Part shown: one piece after another, positions 7,510-16,492 of the stretch
Position numbering within the stretch: position 1 is the first letter of the stretch
Layout: the number at the start of each line of letters is the position of its first letter
Assembly: GCF_900119155.1 (NCBI RefSeq)
Contig: NZ_FPIR01000001.1
Coordinates: 1-64,000 of the forward strand
Length of the DNA: 64,000 nucleotides
Reading direction: 5' to 3'
Source: Ruminococcus sp. YE71
Lineage (GTDB): Bacteria > Bacillota > Clostridia > Oscillospirales > Ruminococcaceae
Translations under genes and position numbers: made by a program
Notes under the pieces: generated by a model
The model's database searches: none
What the model was told of the DNA's origin: nothing
The model's input: only the letters and a program-made list of their open reading frames with translations

Positions 7510-10500
7510 TCAGGCAAGTCCGTGTGCTTCGATCACGTCATAGAGAGTGGTCTGATTGTTTTCGATCTTCTTAGCTCTGATGATGAAGAGGTTCATCGTC
7601 AGCAGCGAGAATACTACGAGGATGCCTGCCATTACGATGCAGCAGGGAACGATGCTTCCGTTGCCCGAGATAGCGTTTCTGAACGCGTCTACGGTGTAGG
7701 TGAACGGAACGTATGCGTGGATGCTGCTAACGAATTTGCCCGAGATCTCAACAGGGTAGGTGCCTGCCGAGCCTGCGAGCTGGAGTACCATGAATATCAG
7801 CATGAGGAAGGAGCCGACCTTACCCATCGCAACGTTCATGAAGTACTGTATCGACATGAATGCGAGGGATGCAAGGCAGGCGACTACAATGGTCTTGCCC
7901 CAGCTTACGGGTGTGAAGCCGCACGCCTTGTGGAGCACGAGGAGCATTATCGCTGCCATCAGCTGAGTGAGCAGGTGAAGTACGGAAGCCTTGGAAGCCC
8001 ACCATGCAACACCGTTCTTGATCTTGCTGTGAGCCTCGGTGAGAGGATACATGATGCAGAATGCAAGAGTACCTACCCAGAGACCTACCGACATCATGTA
8101 AGGTGCCATGCCGTGACCGTTATCGGAAACGTGTGTGAGCTCTGTCTTGGATGTGGAAACAGGTGCCGAGAACATATCGTAGGTAGCCTGTGTGGTGTGA
8201 ACGTCGTTTATTGCCTTTGCACCGTCGGAAAGAGCGGTGGTGAGGGTGTCAGCGCCGTCGTGAGCCTTTGTCAGGCCTTCGCCGAGCTGTTCGCTGCCGT
8301 CTGCGAGCTGCGAAGCGCCGTCGGAGATCTTCTCCGCGCCGTCCAGCAGGTCGGCAGCTCCCTGATTGAGCTTTTCGTTGTTGGCGGTCAGAGTCTGTGT
8401 GCCGCTGAAGAGCTGTGCTGTGCCCTCTGCAAGCTGAGCAGTACCGCTCGCCAGCGAGGTGTTGAGGGTGCCGATGCCGCCGTTGAGGTCGTTCGCGCCC
8501 TTTACAAGTGCGGGTGAATTGGTCTTGAGTGTTGCAAGTCCGCTGCCGAGCTGCGATGCGCCGTCGGTGTAGGAGAGGATGCCTGCGCGGAGCGCCTGTG
8601 CGCCCTCATTGAGCTGTCCCGCACCCGAACCGAGTGCGTCGGCAAGAGTACCGATGCCAGCGTCGAGCTTGAATGCGCCTTCGTTGAGTGCCGCGGAGTT
8701 CTCGTTAAGGGTATCGAGGCCTGCGCTGAGTGCGGATGCGCCTTCGGTGTAAGCCGCAACGCCGTCGCGGAGCTGTTCAGCGCCTGCGGACAGCTGTGCC
8801 GAGCCCTCGCCGAGAGCCGTACCGAGCTGTGCAACGCCGTTGTCCAGCTGCTTTGCGCCTTCTTTGAGCGCCGCGCTGTTCGCGTCGATCTGTTCAAGTC
8901 CGCCCTTCAGGTCGCTGACGCCCTTGGTGTAGCTGGTTGTGCCCGAGCCTAAGCTCTGAGCGCCTGTGGAGAGGTCATAGAGACCGCTGTTAAGGGTATA
9001 CATACCGGGGATTATCTGTCCGTCAAGAGCTGCCTGAACGTTTATGAGTCCGCCCTTGAGGTTGTTGATAGCCATCTTCGAGCCGGGCAGAACCGCGTCT
9101 GCGCCTGCGCTTATCGCTGCGACGCTGGTCTTGAGTGTTTCAAGGCTTGCCGCCGCGGAGTTCAGCGAGGAGAGTCCCGAAGCTGCTGTCTGCATGGTGG
9201 TCAGCTGAGTTCCGATGTCGGATACCGAGCTGCCTGCTGTCTGAGCGTAGCCGCCGATGTTATGGAGCTCATTTGCGAGAGCGAGATAACTGGGGTCGTT
9301 CATGAGTGCGGGGTTTGCCGCAGCCAGCTGCTGCATATAGGTCTGAGCGCTGCCGAGGCTTCCGCTCATACCGCTGAGAGCCGCACCTGCCGACTGAGCG
9401 TCAGCGCCGATGTTCGCCGCAGGACCTGTGATGCCTGCCGCAGCGGTGCTGAGGTCGGGTATCTCCAGTGCGGAGACTGCGGTGTTCAGCTCGGTGATGC
9501 CGCTGTGAAGGGTATCGCAGCCTGTAGTGAGCTGTGCGAGCTGTGCTGTCTTGTCAGCCGAAAGGCTTGCTTTGAGTGTGCTCGAAAGGGTGTTCAGACC
9601 GCCGAGCAGTGTGTAGGAGCCGCCCGAGAGCTGCTGTGCGCCGCCTGCCACCTGAGCCGCGCCGCTGTTAAGTGTCGCGCTGTTGGAGTCGAGCTTCTTT
9701 GCGCCGTCAGCCGCCATCGAAACGCCGTCAGCGTAAGCGGTCACGCCGTCTTTAAGGGAAGCGGAGCCGTCTTTGAGCTGTTTTGCACCCTCGCCCGCTT
9801 TTTCGCCCAGCTCCTTGGAGCCGTTTGCGAGCTGTGCCGCGCCCTCGTTGAGAGCCTTGTTATTTTCTGTGAGCTGTTTTGCGCCGTCAGCCGCCTGAGA
9901 AACGCCGTTGGTGTAAGCCGAAACGCCGTCTTTGAGCTGCTTCGAGCCGTCAGTCAGCTGCGAAACGCCTTCGCCTGCCGCTTCTGTGAGCTGCTGAGTG
10001 CCGTCCGCCAGCTGTGCCGCGCCGTTGTTGAGTGCTTCGTTGTTCGAGTTAAGGGCAGCCGCGCCCTCAGCTGCGGTATTCACGCCGTCGGTGTAGGTCT
10101 TTACGCCCTCAGCGAGTTTTCCGCTGCCGTCCTTGAGCTGTGAAACGCCGTCGCCCGACTGGGACTGCAAGCTGTTCACGCCGTCGTTGAGCTTTTTCGC
10201 GCCCTCATTTATCTGAGCTGCGCCGTCGGTGTAATCACTGATACCCTCTTTAAGTGTCTTGGTACCGTCAACGAATACCACGGACTTTTCCGCAAGGGTC
10301 TTGAGGTTCTCGGTGATAGTGTTGTTGCCCTCAGCTATCTGGTCGATACCGCTTTCGAGCTGACCCGTACCGTCTGACGCCTCATTCAGCGAATCGCCTA
10401 TTCCCGAAAGTTCATCGAACACTGTCTCGGAGTAGGTCTTTGTTATCTCCTCCGAAACGCTGGTCTGGATCTTTGAAAGTGCGGTGTCGCTGAGTTTGCT

Positions 10501-10917
10501 TGCCACGTAGTTCCTGCCGGGGTTCGTCTCGTATTTCAGCTCCATCTTCTTGGGTTCATCCTCAAGAAGTGTCGAAGCGTTCTTCGAGAAGTCCTTCGGT
10601 ATGGTGACTACCATGTAGTAGGTACCGTTTTCAAGTCCGTCCTGAGCCTGTTCCGCGTTGACGAAGTTGAACTGCAAAGCCTTGTTTTCCTTCAGCTTCG
10701 TGACCAGCTGGTCGCCGACGTCGATCTTTTTGCCTTCGTAATCATAAGGCTGATCTTCATTGACGACTGCCACAGGCAGCTTATCCAGGTTGCCGTAGGG
10801 GTCCCACATCGATGCGAGGAACAGTCCGGAGTAGATCGTTGGTATGGCGATTATTGCCGTCAGTACCATGATCATCAGCGGATTCTTGAAAATCGATCTC
10901 CATTCTTCCTTGATCAT
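7510..10917 (-). CDS. YhgE/Pip family membrane protein with long LxxG repeat region
   Basis: A 1135-residue protein, longer than the roughly 700-900 residues usual in the family. One N-terminal membrane helix (about 15-37) precedes an extracytoplasmic YhgE-type domain (VAVVNEDQPYDYEG, NGTYYMVVTIPKDFS). A huge central region is rich in LxxGxxxLxxG helices. At least five membrane helices lie at the C-terminus (from GLWVGTLAFCIMYPL to the final IIRAKKIENN). The central region shows a higher-order period of about 60 residues (GEGxxQLxDGxxxLxDGVxxYTxGV...ALNxGAxQLxxG) in about six or seven copies, interrupted around residues 440-650. The family includes a phage-infection protein and resembles type VII-secretion EsaA proteins. 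The molecular function here is unknown. The ATG at 10917 has an AAGGAGA ribosome site. Confidence 0.88.
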   Translation of the reverse strand: MIKEEWRSIFKNPLMIMVLTAIIAIPTIYSGLFLASMWDPYGNLDKLPVAVVNEDQPYDYEGKKIDVGDQLVTKLKENKALQFNFVNAEQAQDGLENGTYYMVVTIPKDFSKNASTLLEDEPKKMELKYETNPGRNYVASKLSDTALSKIQTSVSEEITKTYSETVFDELSGIGDSLNEASDGTGQLESGIDQIAEGNNTITENLKTLAEKSVVFVDGTKTLKEGISDYTDGAAQINEGAKKLNDGVNSLQSQSGDGVSQLKDGSGKLAEGVKTYTDGVNTAAEGAAALNSNNEALNNGAAQLADGTQQLTEAAGEGVSQLTDGSKQLKDGVSAYTNGVSQAADGAKQLTENNKALNEGAAQLANGSKELGEKAGEGAKQLKDGSASLKDGVTAYADGVSMAADGAKKLDSNSATLNSGAAQVAGGAQQLSGGSYTLLGGLNTLSSTLKASLSADKTAQLAQLTTGCDTLHSGITELNTAVSALEIPDLSTAAAGITGPAANIGADAQSAGAALSGMSGSLGSAQTYMQQLAAANPALMNDPSYLALANELHNIGGYAQTAGSSVSDIGTQLTTMQTAASGLSSLNSAAASLETLKTSVAAISAGADAVLPGSKMAINNLKGGLINVQAALDGQIIPGMYTLNSGLYDLSTGAQSLGSGTTSYTKGVSDLKGGLEQIDANSAALKEGAKQLDNGVAQLGTALGEGSAQLSAGAEQLRDGVAAYTEGASALSAGLDTLNENSAALNEGAFKLDAGIGTLADALGSGAGQLNEGAQALRAGILSYTDGASQLGSGLATLKTNSPALVKGANDLNGGIGTLNTSLASGTAQLAEGTAQLFSGTQTLTANNEKLNQGAADLLDGAEKISDGASQLADGSEQLGEGLTKAHDGADTLTTALSDGAKAINDVHTTQATYDMFSAPVSTSKTELTHVSDNGHGMAPYMMSVGLWVGTLAFCIMYPLTEAHSKIKNGVAWWASKASVLHLLTQLMAAIMLLVLHKACGFTPVSWGKTIVVACLASLAFMSIQYFMNVAMGKVGSFLMLIFMVLQLAGSAGTYPVEISGKFVSSIHAYVPFTYTVDAFRNAISGNGSIVPCCIVMAGILVVFSLLTMNLFIIRAKKIENNQTTLYDVIEAHGLA

Positions 10918-10945
10918 GACTCTCTCTCCTTTACATTTGATTTTA

Positions 10946-11022
10946 TATTATAATGTATTATGTTACACACTATAATATATTTAAAGTAACTATATTATAA
11001 TTCACGTATTATATATTGTCAA
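10946..11022 (-). promoter_or_regulatory. yhgE promoter with inverted repeats downstream of it
   Basis: TTGACA (11017-11022) and TATAAT (10994-10999) are 17 bases apart on the minus strand. Just downstream are GTTAC/GTAAC arms (10962-10966 and 10986-10990) and TATTATA/TATAATA arms (10946-10952 and 10971-10977). These could be MarR-type operators. The promoter is well supported, the operator role is a guess. Confidence 0.6.
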
Positions 11023-11109
11023 TGCATTTTTGGACACATTTGTAAAAGTGTCCAAAAATATTTTCCGAAATGTAAAGGACCCGTGAGATTTTTTCTTTCT
11101 CACGGGTTC

Positions 11110-11572
11110 TGTGGGGGTTATTATTGTGGGTTTAGGTCTGGGGAAAATCGCTTGCGCGATTTTTGGGGTGTTTCACTCGAATCGCTTCGCTCTCTCGCGA
11201 AAATAAAATCGGCAAATCGTTTGTTCTTGATAGGTTGATTTTAGTTTCTCATTCCGCGCCTTTCGGGACGTTTTTTCGGGATTTGCCGATTTTATGTTTG
11301 TATGGGATGTTGGTGCGCTTTGGCTTCAAAGCCTTATTCCCTGGACGGGGACGCCGTCCCCGAGCCCCTGCTGGGGGAGCCTTTGTAGCCGTGCGCAGCT
11401 AAGGCGGGGGTCTCCCTCCTCCTAAACTTTTTGAGACTCTGGCGTGTAAGGGACGGAGACTCTGTTCCTGAGCCACTGTTTCGGGAGCCTTTGTTGCCGT
11501 GCGTAGCTAAGGCGGGGGTCTCCCTCCCTCCTAAACTTTTTGTCTCTGGCGTACACGGGACGTTTGTTTAGG
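11110..11572 (-). repeat. Dispersed repeat family B, copy B1 (with partial tandem duplication)
   Basis: Fills the 660-base gap between yhgE and degV. In the degV sense it begins right after the stop with CCCGTGTACGCCAGAGAC, then TTTAGGAGGGAGGGAGAC and the shared CTTAGCT.CGCACGGC module. This first half is present twice (about 11330-11440 and 11440-11572). The core at 11203-11295 has perfect 16-bp inverted arms (ATAAAATCGGCAAATC at 11203-11218, its complement at 11280-11295). It ends in a conserved GCGAGAGAGCGAAGCGATTC segment. Copies B2, B3 and B4 lie at about 48440, 52816 and 38730. Confidence 0.88.
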
Positions 11573-11578
11573 CGGTAA

Positions 11579-12451
11579 TTATCTCTTGTCTCCGTAGAAA
11601 AACAGCGCCAGCGTTCCGGGACCCGAATGGGCACCTATTACAGGGCCTGTATACGCTATCACTACTTCAGTGTCCCTGCCGAATATCTCCTTCATCATAT
11701 TCTCGGCCGCAAGCGCATCATCTATACAATCTCCATGACTCATGGTCACTATCGGATTCGGATTGACGCCTGCTCGCTCCTTTATCATCTCTCCCAGCGC
11801 CTTTATCGACGCCTTCCTGCCGCGGACTTTCCCCTGCGGTATCAGATGACCCTCGTCATCAACGTTCAGCAGCGGCTTGATGCCCAGCATCGTGCCCGCT
11901 ATCGCCGCTCCGCGCGAAACCCTTCCACCGCGGAACAGATATTTCAGGTCGTCTACCGTGAAAACATGGCAGATATGCGGCCTTATCTCCTCGATGTACT
12001 CCGCGAGCTTCTCAATGGAATAGCCCTCGCGCTTCTTCTTCTCGGCGTATATCAGCAGCAGACCCTCCCCCGACGATGCCGCCAGCGAATCCACTACGAT
12101 TATCTTACGGTCGGGGTACTTGTCTTTCAGCTCGTCGCGCACGATCAACGAGCTCGCGTAGCTGCCGCTCAGTCCCGACGAGAACGCAAGGTACAGCACG
12201 TCCCTGCCCTTTTGCAGCTCCTCCTCGAACGCCTTCTCATAGACGCCGACTGGTATCTGCGAGGTCTTGGTGCGTGCGTCGTTTCGCATACGGGTGTAGA
12301 ATTCTTTCATTGTGATGGTATCTGTGGTAAATGTCTCGCCGTCCACCTCAAAGCTGAGAGGGAGCAGCTTGCAGTCCATCTGTGCGAGCCTTTCTTCGGG
12401 CAGGTCGCAGGTGGTATCGCAGAACAGCGTATACGGTCTGTTGTTATCCAT
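11579..12451 (-). CDS. DegV family fatty-acid-binding protein
   Basis: A 290-residue DegV/FakB-type protein: N-terminal FCDTTCDLPEE, SFEVDGETFTTDTI, the TSQIPVGVYEKAF motif, LAFSSGLSGSYASS at the ligand pocket, KIIVVDSLAASSGEG, the LFRGGRVSRGAA hairpin, and C-terminal IVMSHGD-like and GPVIGAHSGPGTLALFF motifs. FakB proteins present fatty acids to a FakA kinase for phospholipid synthesis. No fakA lies nearby, so the partner must be elsewhere. The ATG at 12451 follows GGAGTG. Its promoter at 12511-12539 overlaps the base of the preceding gene's terminator. Confidence 0.92.
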   Translation of the reverse strand: MDNNRPYTLFCDTTCDLPEERLAQMDCKLLPLSFEVDGETFTTDTITMKEFYTRMRNDARTKTSQIPVGVYEKAFEEELQKGRDVLYLAFSSGLSGSYASSLIVRDELKDKYPDRKIIVVDSLAASSGEGLLLIYAEKKKREGYSIEKLAEYIEEIRPHICHVFTVDDLKYLFRGGRVSRGAAIAGTMLGIKPLLNVDDEGHLIPQGKVRGRKASIKALGEMIKERAGVNPNPIVTMSHGDCIDDALAAENMMKEIFGRDTEVVIAYTGPVIGAHSGPGTLALFFYGDKR

Positions 12452-12469
12452 AACTGTTACACTCCATAG

Positions 12470-12509
12470 ATAAAAAATTCGGGCAGAGACTTTGACCTCT
12501 GTCCGAATT
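12470..12509 (-). terminator. Terminator of the araC-like gene
   Basis: A 13-bp stem (12476-12488 with 12497-12509, AATTCGGACAGAG / CTCTGCCCGAATT with one mismatch) is followed on the minus strand by six U. The degV promoter abuts its upstream edge. Confidence 0.75.
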
Positions 12510-12510
12510 G

Positions 12511-12539
12511 ATTATATCACATTATCACCAAATGTGCAA
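12511..12539 (-). promoter_or_regulatory. Promoter of degV
   Basis: TTGCAC and TATAAT with 17 bases between on the minus strand. Initiation near 12504 would fall inside the right arm of the araC terminator, so transcripts from this promoter would not form the full hairpin. Confidence 0.6.
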
Positions 12540-12583
12540 GACGTTTGTGAGTTTCTTTTACCCATTTTGCAAAAATTGTCGCA

Positions 12584-13345
12584 CTATTCATCCTTCTTGC
12601 CGCTGTCGGGGGACTGCCATGTCATGCGGAAGTAATTCTCGCGGTACTGCTTCGGGGTCATACCCGTGTGCTTGCGGAAGCAGGAGATGAAATGGCTGTG
12701 GGAGCTGAAATTCAGGTAGTTACCGATGTCCACGGGGGTGTATTCCGAGAATTTCAGCATATTCTCCGCCGCCTGTATTCGCCTTGACATCACGTACTCT
12801 GTGATGGTCATGCCGACTTCCTTGCGGAACAGTTTCGAGAGGTACTGCGGAGTCAGCCCCAGTTCATCGGCGAGTTCCTGAACGCGCACACCATTATATA
12901 TATTATTGTATATGAGGTCAAGACAGGTGAGGACGTGCTTCGAGTAAGCCTCGCCCGAATTCACCATGCGCATACGCTTTGTGTACTCGATGAAGGTCTC
13001 GCGGTGGATATCCGAGAGCTGTTTTTCGGTGGTGCTGACATCAAGCCTGTTGATGAAGATATCGCTGATGGTGTATGCGGTCTCCATCGGCATACCCGCT
13101 TCGATGCAGAAGCGTGCTATCAGCGCTATGGTTATAACGAGGTGGTATTTTATATTGCGTATGGGGTCGGCTGACAGCTTGCCGTAGCCCTCCACCGCCA
13201 GCGGTGTGTAGAGTTCCATTACCCTGTCGAGGTCGCCCGCGCTGACTGCCGAATAGAATTCGAGTTCTTTCTGATACGGCGAATGCAGCAGCCCGTTCTC
13301 CCTCTGCATGAACTCCCTGTAGTTAAGTTCCTTGTTTATTGACAT
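12584..13345 (-). CDS. AraC-family transcriptional regulator
   Basis: A 253-residue protein. The C-terminal 100 residues are an AraC/XylS DNA-binding domain with two helix-turn-helix units: VQELADELGLTPQYLSKLFRKEVGMTITEYV... and the signature ending YFSSHSHFISCFRKHTGMTPKQYRENY (here NYLNFSSHSHF). The N-terminal part (FYSAVSAGDLDRVMELY.. through SDIHRETFIEYTKRM) is the alpha-helical sensing region often seen in Clostridia, without a cupin. The start was placed at 13345, which has AGGGGTGAG at proper spacing; an in-frame ATG at 13372 lacks a good site. Its target is unknown. Confidence 0.9.
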   Translation of the reverse strand: MSINKELNYREFMQRENGLLHSPYQKELEFYSAVSAGDLDRVMELYTPLAVEGYGKLSADPIRNIKYHLVITIALIARFCIEAGMPMETAYTISDIFINRLDVSTTEKQLSDIHRETFIEYTKRMRMVNSGEAYSKHVLTCLDLIYNNIYNGVRVQELADELGLTPQYLSKLFRKEVGMTITEYVMSRRIQAAENMLKFSEYTPVDIGNYLNFSSHSHFISCFRKHTGMTPKQYRENYFRMTWQSPDSGKKDE

Positions 13346-13399
13346 AAACTCACCCCTGTAATTTTCCTGCATTATATATCAAAAATATAATCTTATATT

Positions 13400-13428
13400 A
13401 TTATAACACATCAAAAACGATAAGTCAA
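13400..13428 (-). promoter_or_regulatory. Promoter of the araC-like gene
   Basis: TTGACT and TATAAT spaced 17 bases on the minus strand, about 55 bases before the start codon. Confidence 0.7.
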
Positions 13429-13455
13429 TGACCGTATAACGTGCTTTTTCGCACG

Positions 13456-13497
13456 AAAAAAAAGCTCTGTCTTGTGCGATACTGCACAAAACAGAGC
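13456..13497 (-). terminator. Terminator of htpG
   Basis: A 14-bp stem (GCTCTGTTTTGTGC with GCACAAGACAGAGC, one G-U pair) is followed on the minus strand by eight U, 10 bases after the stop codon. Confidence 0.88.
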
Positions 13498-13506
13498 AGG
13501 ATTTCA

Positions 13507-15396
13507 TCATACCATAAGTCCGCAGATGAGGTCTGCAAACTCTACGGGGTTCTCCACCGTCAGACCCTCGATGAGCAGAGCCTGCGAGTAAAGCAGCTTG
13601 GTGTAGTCGGCGAGCTTATCCTGGTCGTCGGCTTCAAACAGCGCTTTGAGCTTTGCGAACACGGGGTGCGAAGCGTTGAGCTCCAGGCACTTTTCTGCCT
13701 TGACGCGGTTGTTGTCGTTCTGGGGCATGGAGTTGAGCACCTTCTCCATCTCGATAGTCACCTGACCCTCACTGGTGAGGCATACGGGGTGGCTCTTGAG
13801 ACGCTTGGAAAGGCGGACTTCCTTGACCTTGCCCTCAAGAGCGTCGGTCATGAAGGCGAACATATCCTTATTCTCTTCGGCAGTCTTCTTTGCCTCTTCC
13901 TTCTCTTCCTCGGTATCGAAGTCGAGGTCGGCGTCGGTGATAGATCTGAAAGGCTTGTCCTTATACTTCATCATTACCCTGATAGCGAACTCATCAACAT
14001 CCTGAGTGAAGTACAGAACTTCGTAGCCCTTATCTCTTACCTTTTCAAATACAGGCAGGAGCTCTATCTTCTCACGGCTCTCGCCGCAGGCGTAGTAGAT
14101 GTTCTCCTGACCTTCCTTCATGCGTTCAACGTACTCTGCGAGCGTTACCTTGCCCTTGTCGTCGAAGGACGAGGGGAACATCAGCAGATCCTGCAAAGCG
14201 TCGATAGCCGTGCCGTAGCTCTGGTAGATGCCGAACTTGAACTGGAGACCGAACACATCATAGAACTTCTCGTACTTCTCGCGGTCGTTCTTGAGCAGCT
14301 TGGTCAGCTCGTTCTTCACGGTCTTCTCGATATTCTTAGCGATGACCTTCAGCTGTCTGTCGTGCTGGAGCATCTCACGGGAGATGTTGAGGGACAGGTC
14401 TTCGCTGTCCACAAGACCCTTGACGAAGCTGAAATAATCGGGGAGCAGGTCTGCGCACTTGTCCATTATCATTACGCCGCTGGAGTACAGCTGGAGACCC
14501 TTCTCGTAGTCCTTGGAGTAGTAGTCGAAGGGAGCGCGTCCGGGGATGTACAGCAGAGCGTCATAGGTCGCGATACCCTCGGTCTTGGAGTGGATGTGCA
14601 TAACAGGCGGAGTATAGTCCATGAACTTCTCCTGATAGAACCTGTTGTAGTCGTCGTCGCTGAGCTCGGACTTGTTCTTCTTCCAGATAGGTGTCTGGGA
14701 GTTGAGTGTCTCGTCCTCGATTACGATGTCGGGCTCTTCCTTGCCCTCGCTGTACTTGGGCGACTCGCACATCATCTTTATCGGGAAGCGGATGTAGTCG
14801 GAGTACTTCTTTACCAGCGACTGGATGCGGTACTGTTCGAGATAGTCGGAGTACTTCTCGTCGTCGGTATCGTCCTTGAGGGTGAGGATGACCTCGGTGC
14901 CGACGGTATCCTTGTCGGTCTCCTCAACGGTGTAGCCGTCAACGCCGTCCGACTGCCACTTGTAAGCCTTGTCGCTTCCGTAAGCCTTGGTGATGACGGT
15001 AACGGACTTTGCCACCATGAAGGTCGAATAGAAGCCGACGCCGAACTGACCGATGATGTCAACATCCTCGCCGAGCTCGTTCTCGGTCTTGAACGCCAGC
15101 GAACCGCTGGACGCGATGGTGCCGAGGTTGTTTTCCAGGTCGTCGGCGGTCATGCCGATACCGTTATCCGAAACGGTCAGGGTGCGGTCGTCCTTGTTGG
15201 TGCTTATGCGGATAAGAAAATCATCCTTGTTCATGCCCACCGAAGTATCGGTCAGCGATTTGAAATAGAGCTTGTCGATGGCATCGCTCGCGTTGGAGAT
15301 TATCTCACGCAGGAATATCTCCTTGTGCGTATAGATGGAGTTTATCATCATATCGAGCAGACGCTTCGACTCGGCTTTAAACTGTTTTGTTTCCAT
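13507..15396 (-). CDS. htpG: Molecular chaperone HtpG (Hsp90)
   Basis: A 629-residue bacterial Hsp90. The N-terminal GHKL ATPase has [16 protein letters not shown] (catalytic Glu and Asn), [10 protein letters not shown] (nucleotide-binding Asp), the glycine-rich lid [13 protein letters not shown] and the GTEVIL strand. Then come the middle domain ([24 protein letters not shown] with the catalytic-loop Arg) and the dimerisation domain. The start at 15396 gives the canonical [10 protein letters not shown] beginning and has AAGAGG upstream. A longer frame from 15504 runs through the CIRCE element and promoter and is rejected. It is a heat-shock gene under likely HrcA control. Confidence 0.97.
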   Translation of the reverse strand: METKQFKAESKRLLDMMINSIYTHKEIFLREIISNASDAIDKLYFKSLTDTSVGMNKDDFLIRISTNKDDRTLTVSDNGIGMTADDLENNLGTIASSGSLAFKTENELGEDVDIIGQFGVGFYSTFMVAKSVTVITKAYGSDKAYKWQSDGVDGYTVEETDKDTVGTEVILTLKDDTDDEKYSDYLEQYRIQSLVKKYSDYIRFPIKMMCESPKYSEGKEEPDIVIEDETLNSQTPIWKKNKSELSDDDYNRFYQEKFMDYTPPVMHIHSKTEGIATYDALLYIPGRAPFDYYSKDYEKGLQLYSSGVMIMDKCADLLPDYFSFVKGLVDSEDLSLNISREMLQHDRQLKVIAKNIEKTVKNELTKLLKNDREKYEKFYDVFGLQFKFGIYQSYGTAIDALQDLLMFPSSFDDKGKVTLAEYVERMKEGQENIYYACGESREKIELLPVFEKVRDKGYEVLYFTQDVDEFAIRVMMKYKDKPFRSITDADLDFDTEEEKEEAKKTAEENKDMFAFMTDALEGKVKEVRLSKRLKSHPVCLTSEGQVTIEMEKVLNSMPQNDNNRVKAEKCLELNASHPVFAKLKALFEADDQDKLADYTKLLYSQALLIEGLTVENPVEFADLICGLMV

Positions 15397-15425
15397 TATT
15401 ACTACCTCTTTTGCCTTGAAGGATC

Positions 15426-15452
15426 TTAGCACTCTTGACGGTCGAGTGCTAA
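15426..15452 (-). promoter_or_regulatory. CIRCE operator (HrcA binding site) upstream of htpG
   Basis: An exact TTAGCACTC-N9-GAGTGCTAA inverted repeat, the consensus CIRCE element, lies between the htpG promoter and start codon. HrcA repressor binding here would make htpG heat-inducible. No hrcA gene is in the window. Confidence 0.95.
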
Positions 15453-15462
15453 CTATATTTTT

Positions 15463-15490
15463 ATTATACACTATAATCCGCAAATTGCAA
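15463..15490 (-). promoter_or_regulatory. Promoter of htpG
   Basis: TTGCAA (15485-15490) and TATAAT (15463-15468) are 16 bases apart on the minus strand, immediately upstream of the CIRCE element. Confidence 0.7.
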
Positions 15491-15615
15491 GGGATATAAC
15501 ACAAATTCTATAATTTGTTTACACACGGTACATATAGGCGTTTGTATTTTTTCCGAAGATATGTTATAATTATAGTGTCTAACTGTGATATACTATAATA
15601 AGGATAGTGATATAT

Positions 15616-16479
15616 ATGCAAATGAAAGAGATCTTTACCGAAGGCAGGACCGTCTTTTCCATGGAAGTTTTCCCCCCGAAAAAGACCGATCCCGTCAGCG
15701 AGATATATTCGACCCTCGAAGGTCTGTCGGACACTAAGCCCGACTTCATAAGCTGTACCTACGGCGCGGGCGGCAACCCTGCCGACACTTCCACCGTGGA
15801 CATCTGCCGCGCTATCAGGGAAAAGTTCGGCATACTGCCCATCGCTCACCTCACCTGCGTCAACAACACCCGTGAGGACATCGACCGCGCTATCGCCCTC
15901 TTCCGTGAGGCAGGGGTGACAAACGTGCTCGCTCTGCGCGGCGACTACAGCGACAGAGTCCCCCCGAAGGACGATTTCCACTACGCTTCCGAGCTAATCA
16001 CATATTTAAAGGAACACGCCCCCGAGATAAGCGTGTCGGCTGCCTGCTACCCCGAGACTCACCCTGCGGCAGTCAGCGCGGTGGACGACATCCTTCGCAT
16101 GAAGGAAAAGGAACAGTGCGGCGCGGAACACTTCATGTCACAGCTGTTCTTCGATAACGAGGACTTCTACGAGTTCCGCGAAAAGACCCAGATAGCAGGC
16201 ATCCGCAGCCCTATCGAGGCAGGCATCATGCCCGTCACCACAAAGGCCGGCATCCTGCGCATGGTGTCCATGTGCGGCGCTTCCATACCGAAAAAGCTCG
16301 CAAGACTGCTCAACCGCTACGAAAACGACCCTACCGCTCTCCGCGACGCCTGTATTGCCTACGCTATCGACCAGATAGTTGACCTCATCGCGAACGACGT
16401 TGACGGCATCCATCTCTATTCGATGAACAAGCCCGAGATCGCAGGCAGGATCTACGATGCGGTCAAGAATCTTCTCTGA
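15616..16479 (+). CDS. metF: 5,10-Methylenetetrahydrofolate reductase
   Basis: A 287-residue MetF-type flavoprotein that reduces methylene-THF to methyl-THF for methionine synthesis. Visible features are the N-terminal FSMEVFPPKK, ISCTYGAGG, AHLTCVN, NVLALRGD (FAD/folate site), ACYPETHP, the QLFFDN strand, GIMPVTTKAG and the C-terminal GIHLYSMNKPE. The ATG at 15616 has AAGGATAG 9 bases upstream; a GTG at 15607 is possible. A TTGTAT-17-TATAAT promoter at 15542-15570 is plausible. It is divergent from htpG and followed closely by the CPBP gene. Confidence 0.93.
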   Translation: MQMKEIFTEGRTVFSMEVFPPKKTDPVSEIYSTLEGLSDTKPDFISCTYGAGGNPADTSTVDICRAIREKFGILPIAHLTCVNNTREDIDRAIALFREAGVTNVLALRGDYSDRVPPKDDFHYASELITYLKEHAPEISVSAACYPETHPAAVSAVDDILRMKEKEQCGAEHFMSQLFFDNEDFYEFREKTQIAGIRSPIEAGIMPVTTKAGILRMVSMCGASIPKKLARLLNRYENDPTALRDACIAYAIDQIVDLIANDVDGIHLYSMNKPEIAGRIYDAVKNLL

Positions 16480-16492
16480 CGGAGTGTGAAAA

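Noticed and set aside
9700-10300. CRISPR-like regular spacing of about 180 bases
   Set aside because: It is the coding repeat of the YhgE stalk, in frame and diverged, with no short identical repeats or unique spacers.
11422-11634. Open frames across the dispersed repeats (for example 6379-6570, 11163-11402, 48453-48722, 52805-53056)
   Set aside because: They follow conserved repeat DNA, change frame between copies, lack ribosome sites and run through hairpins.
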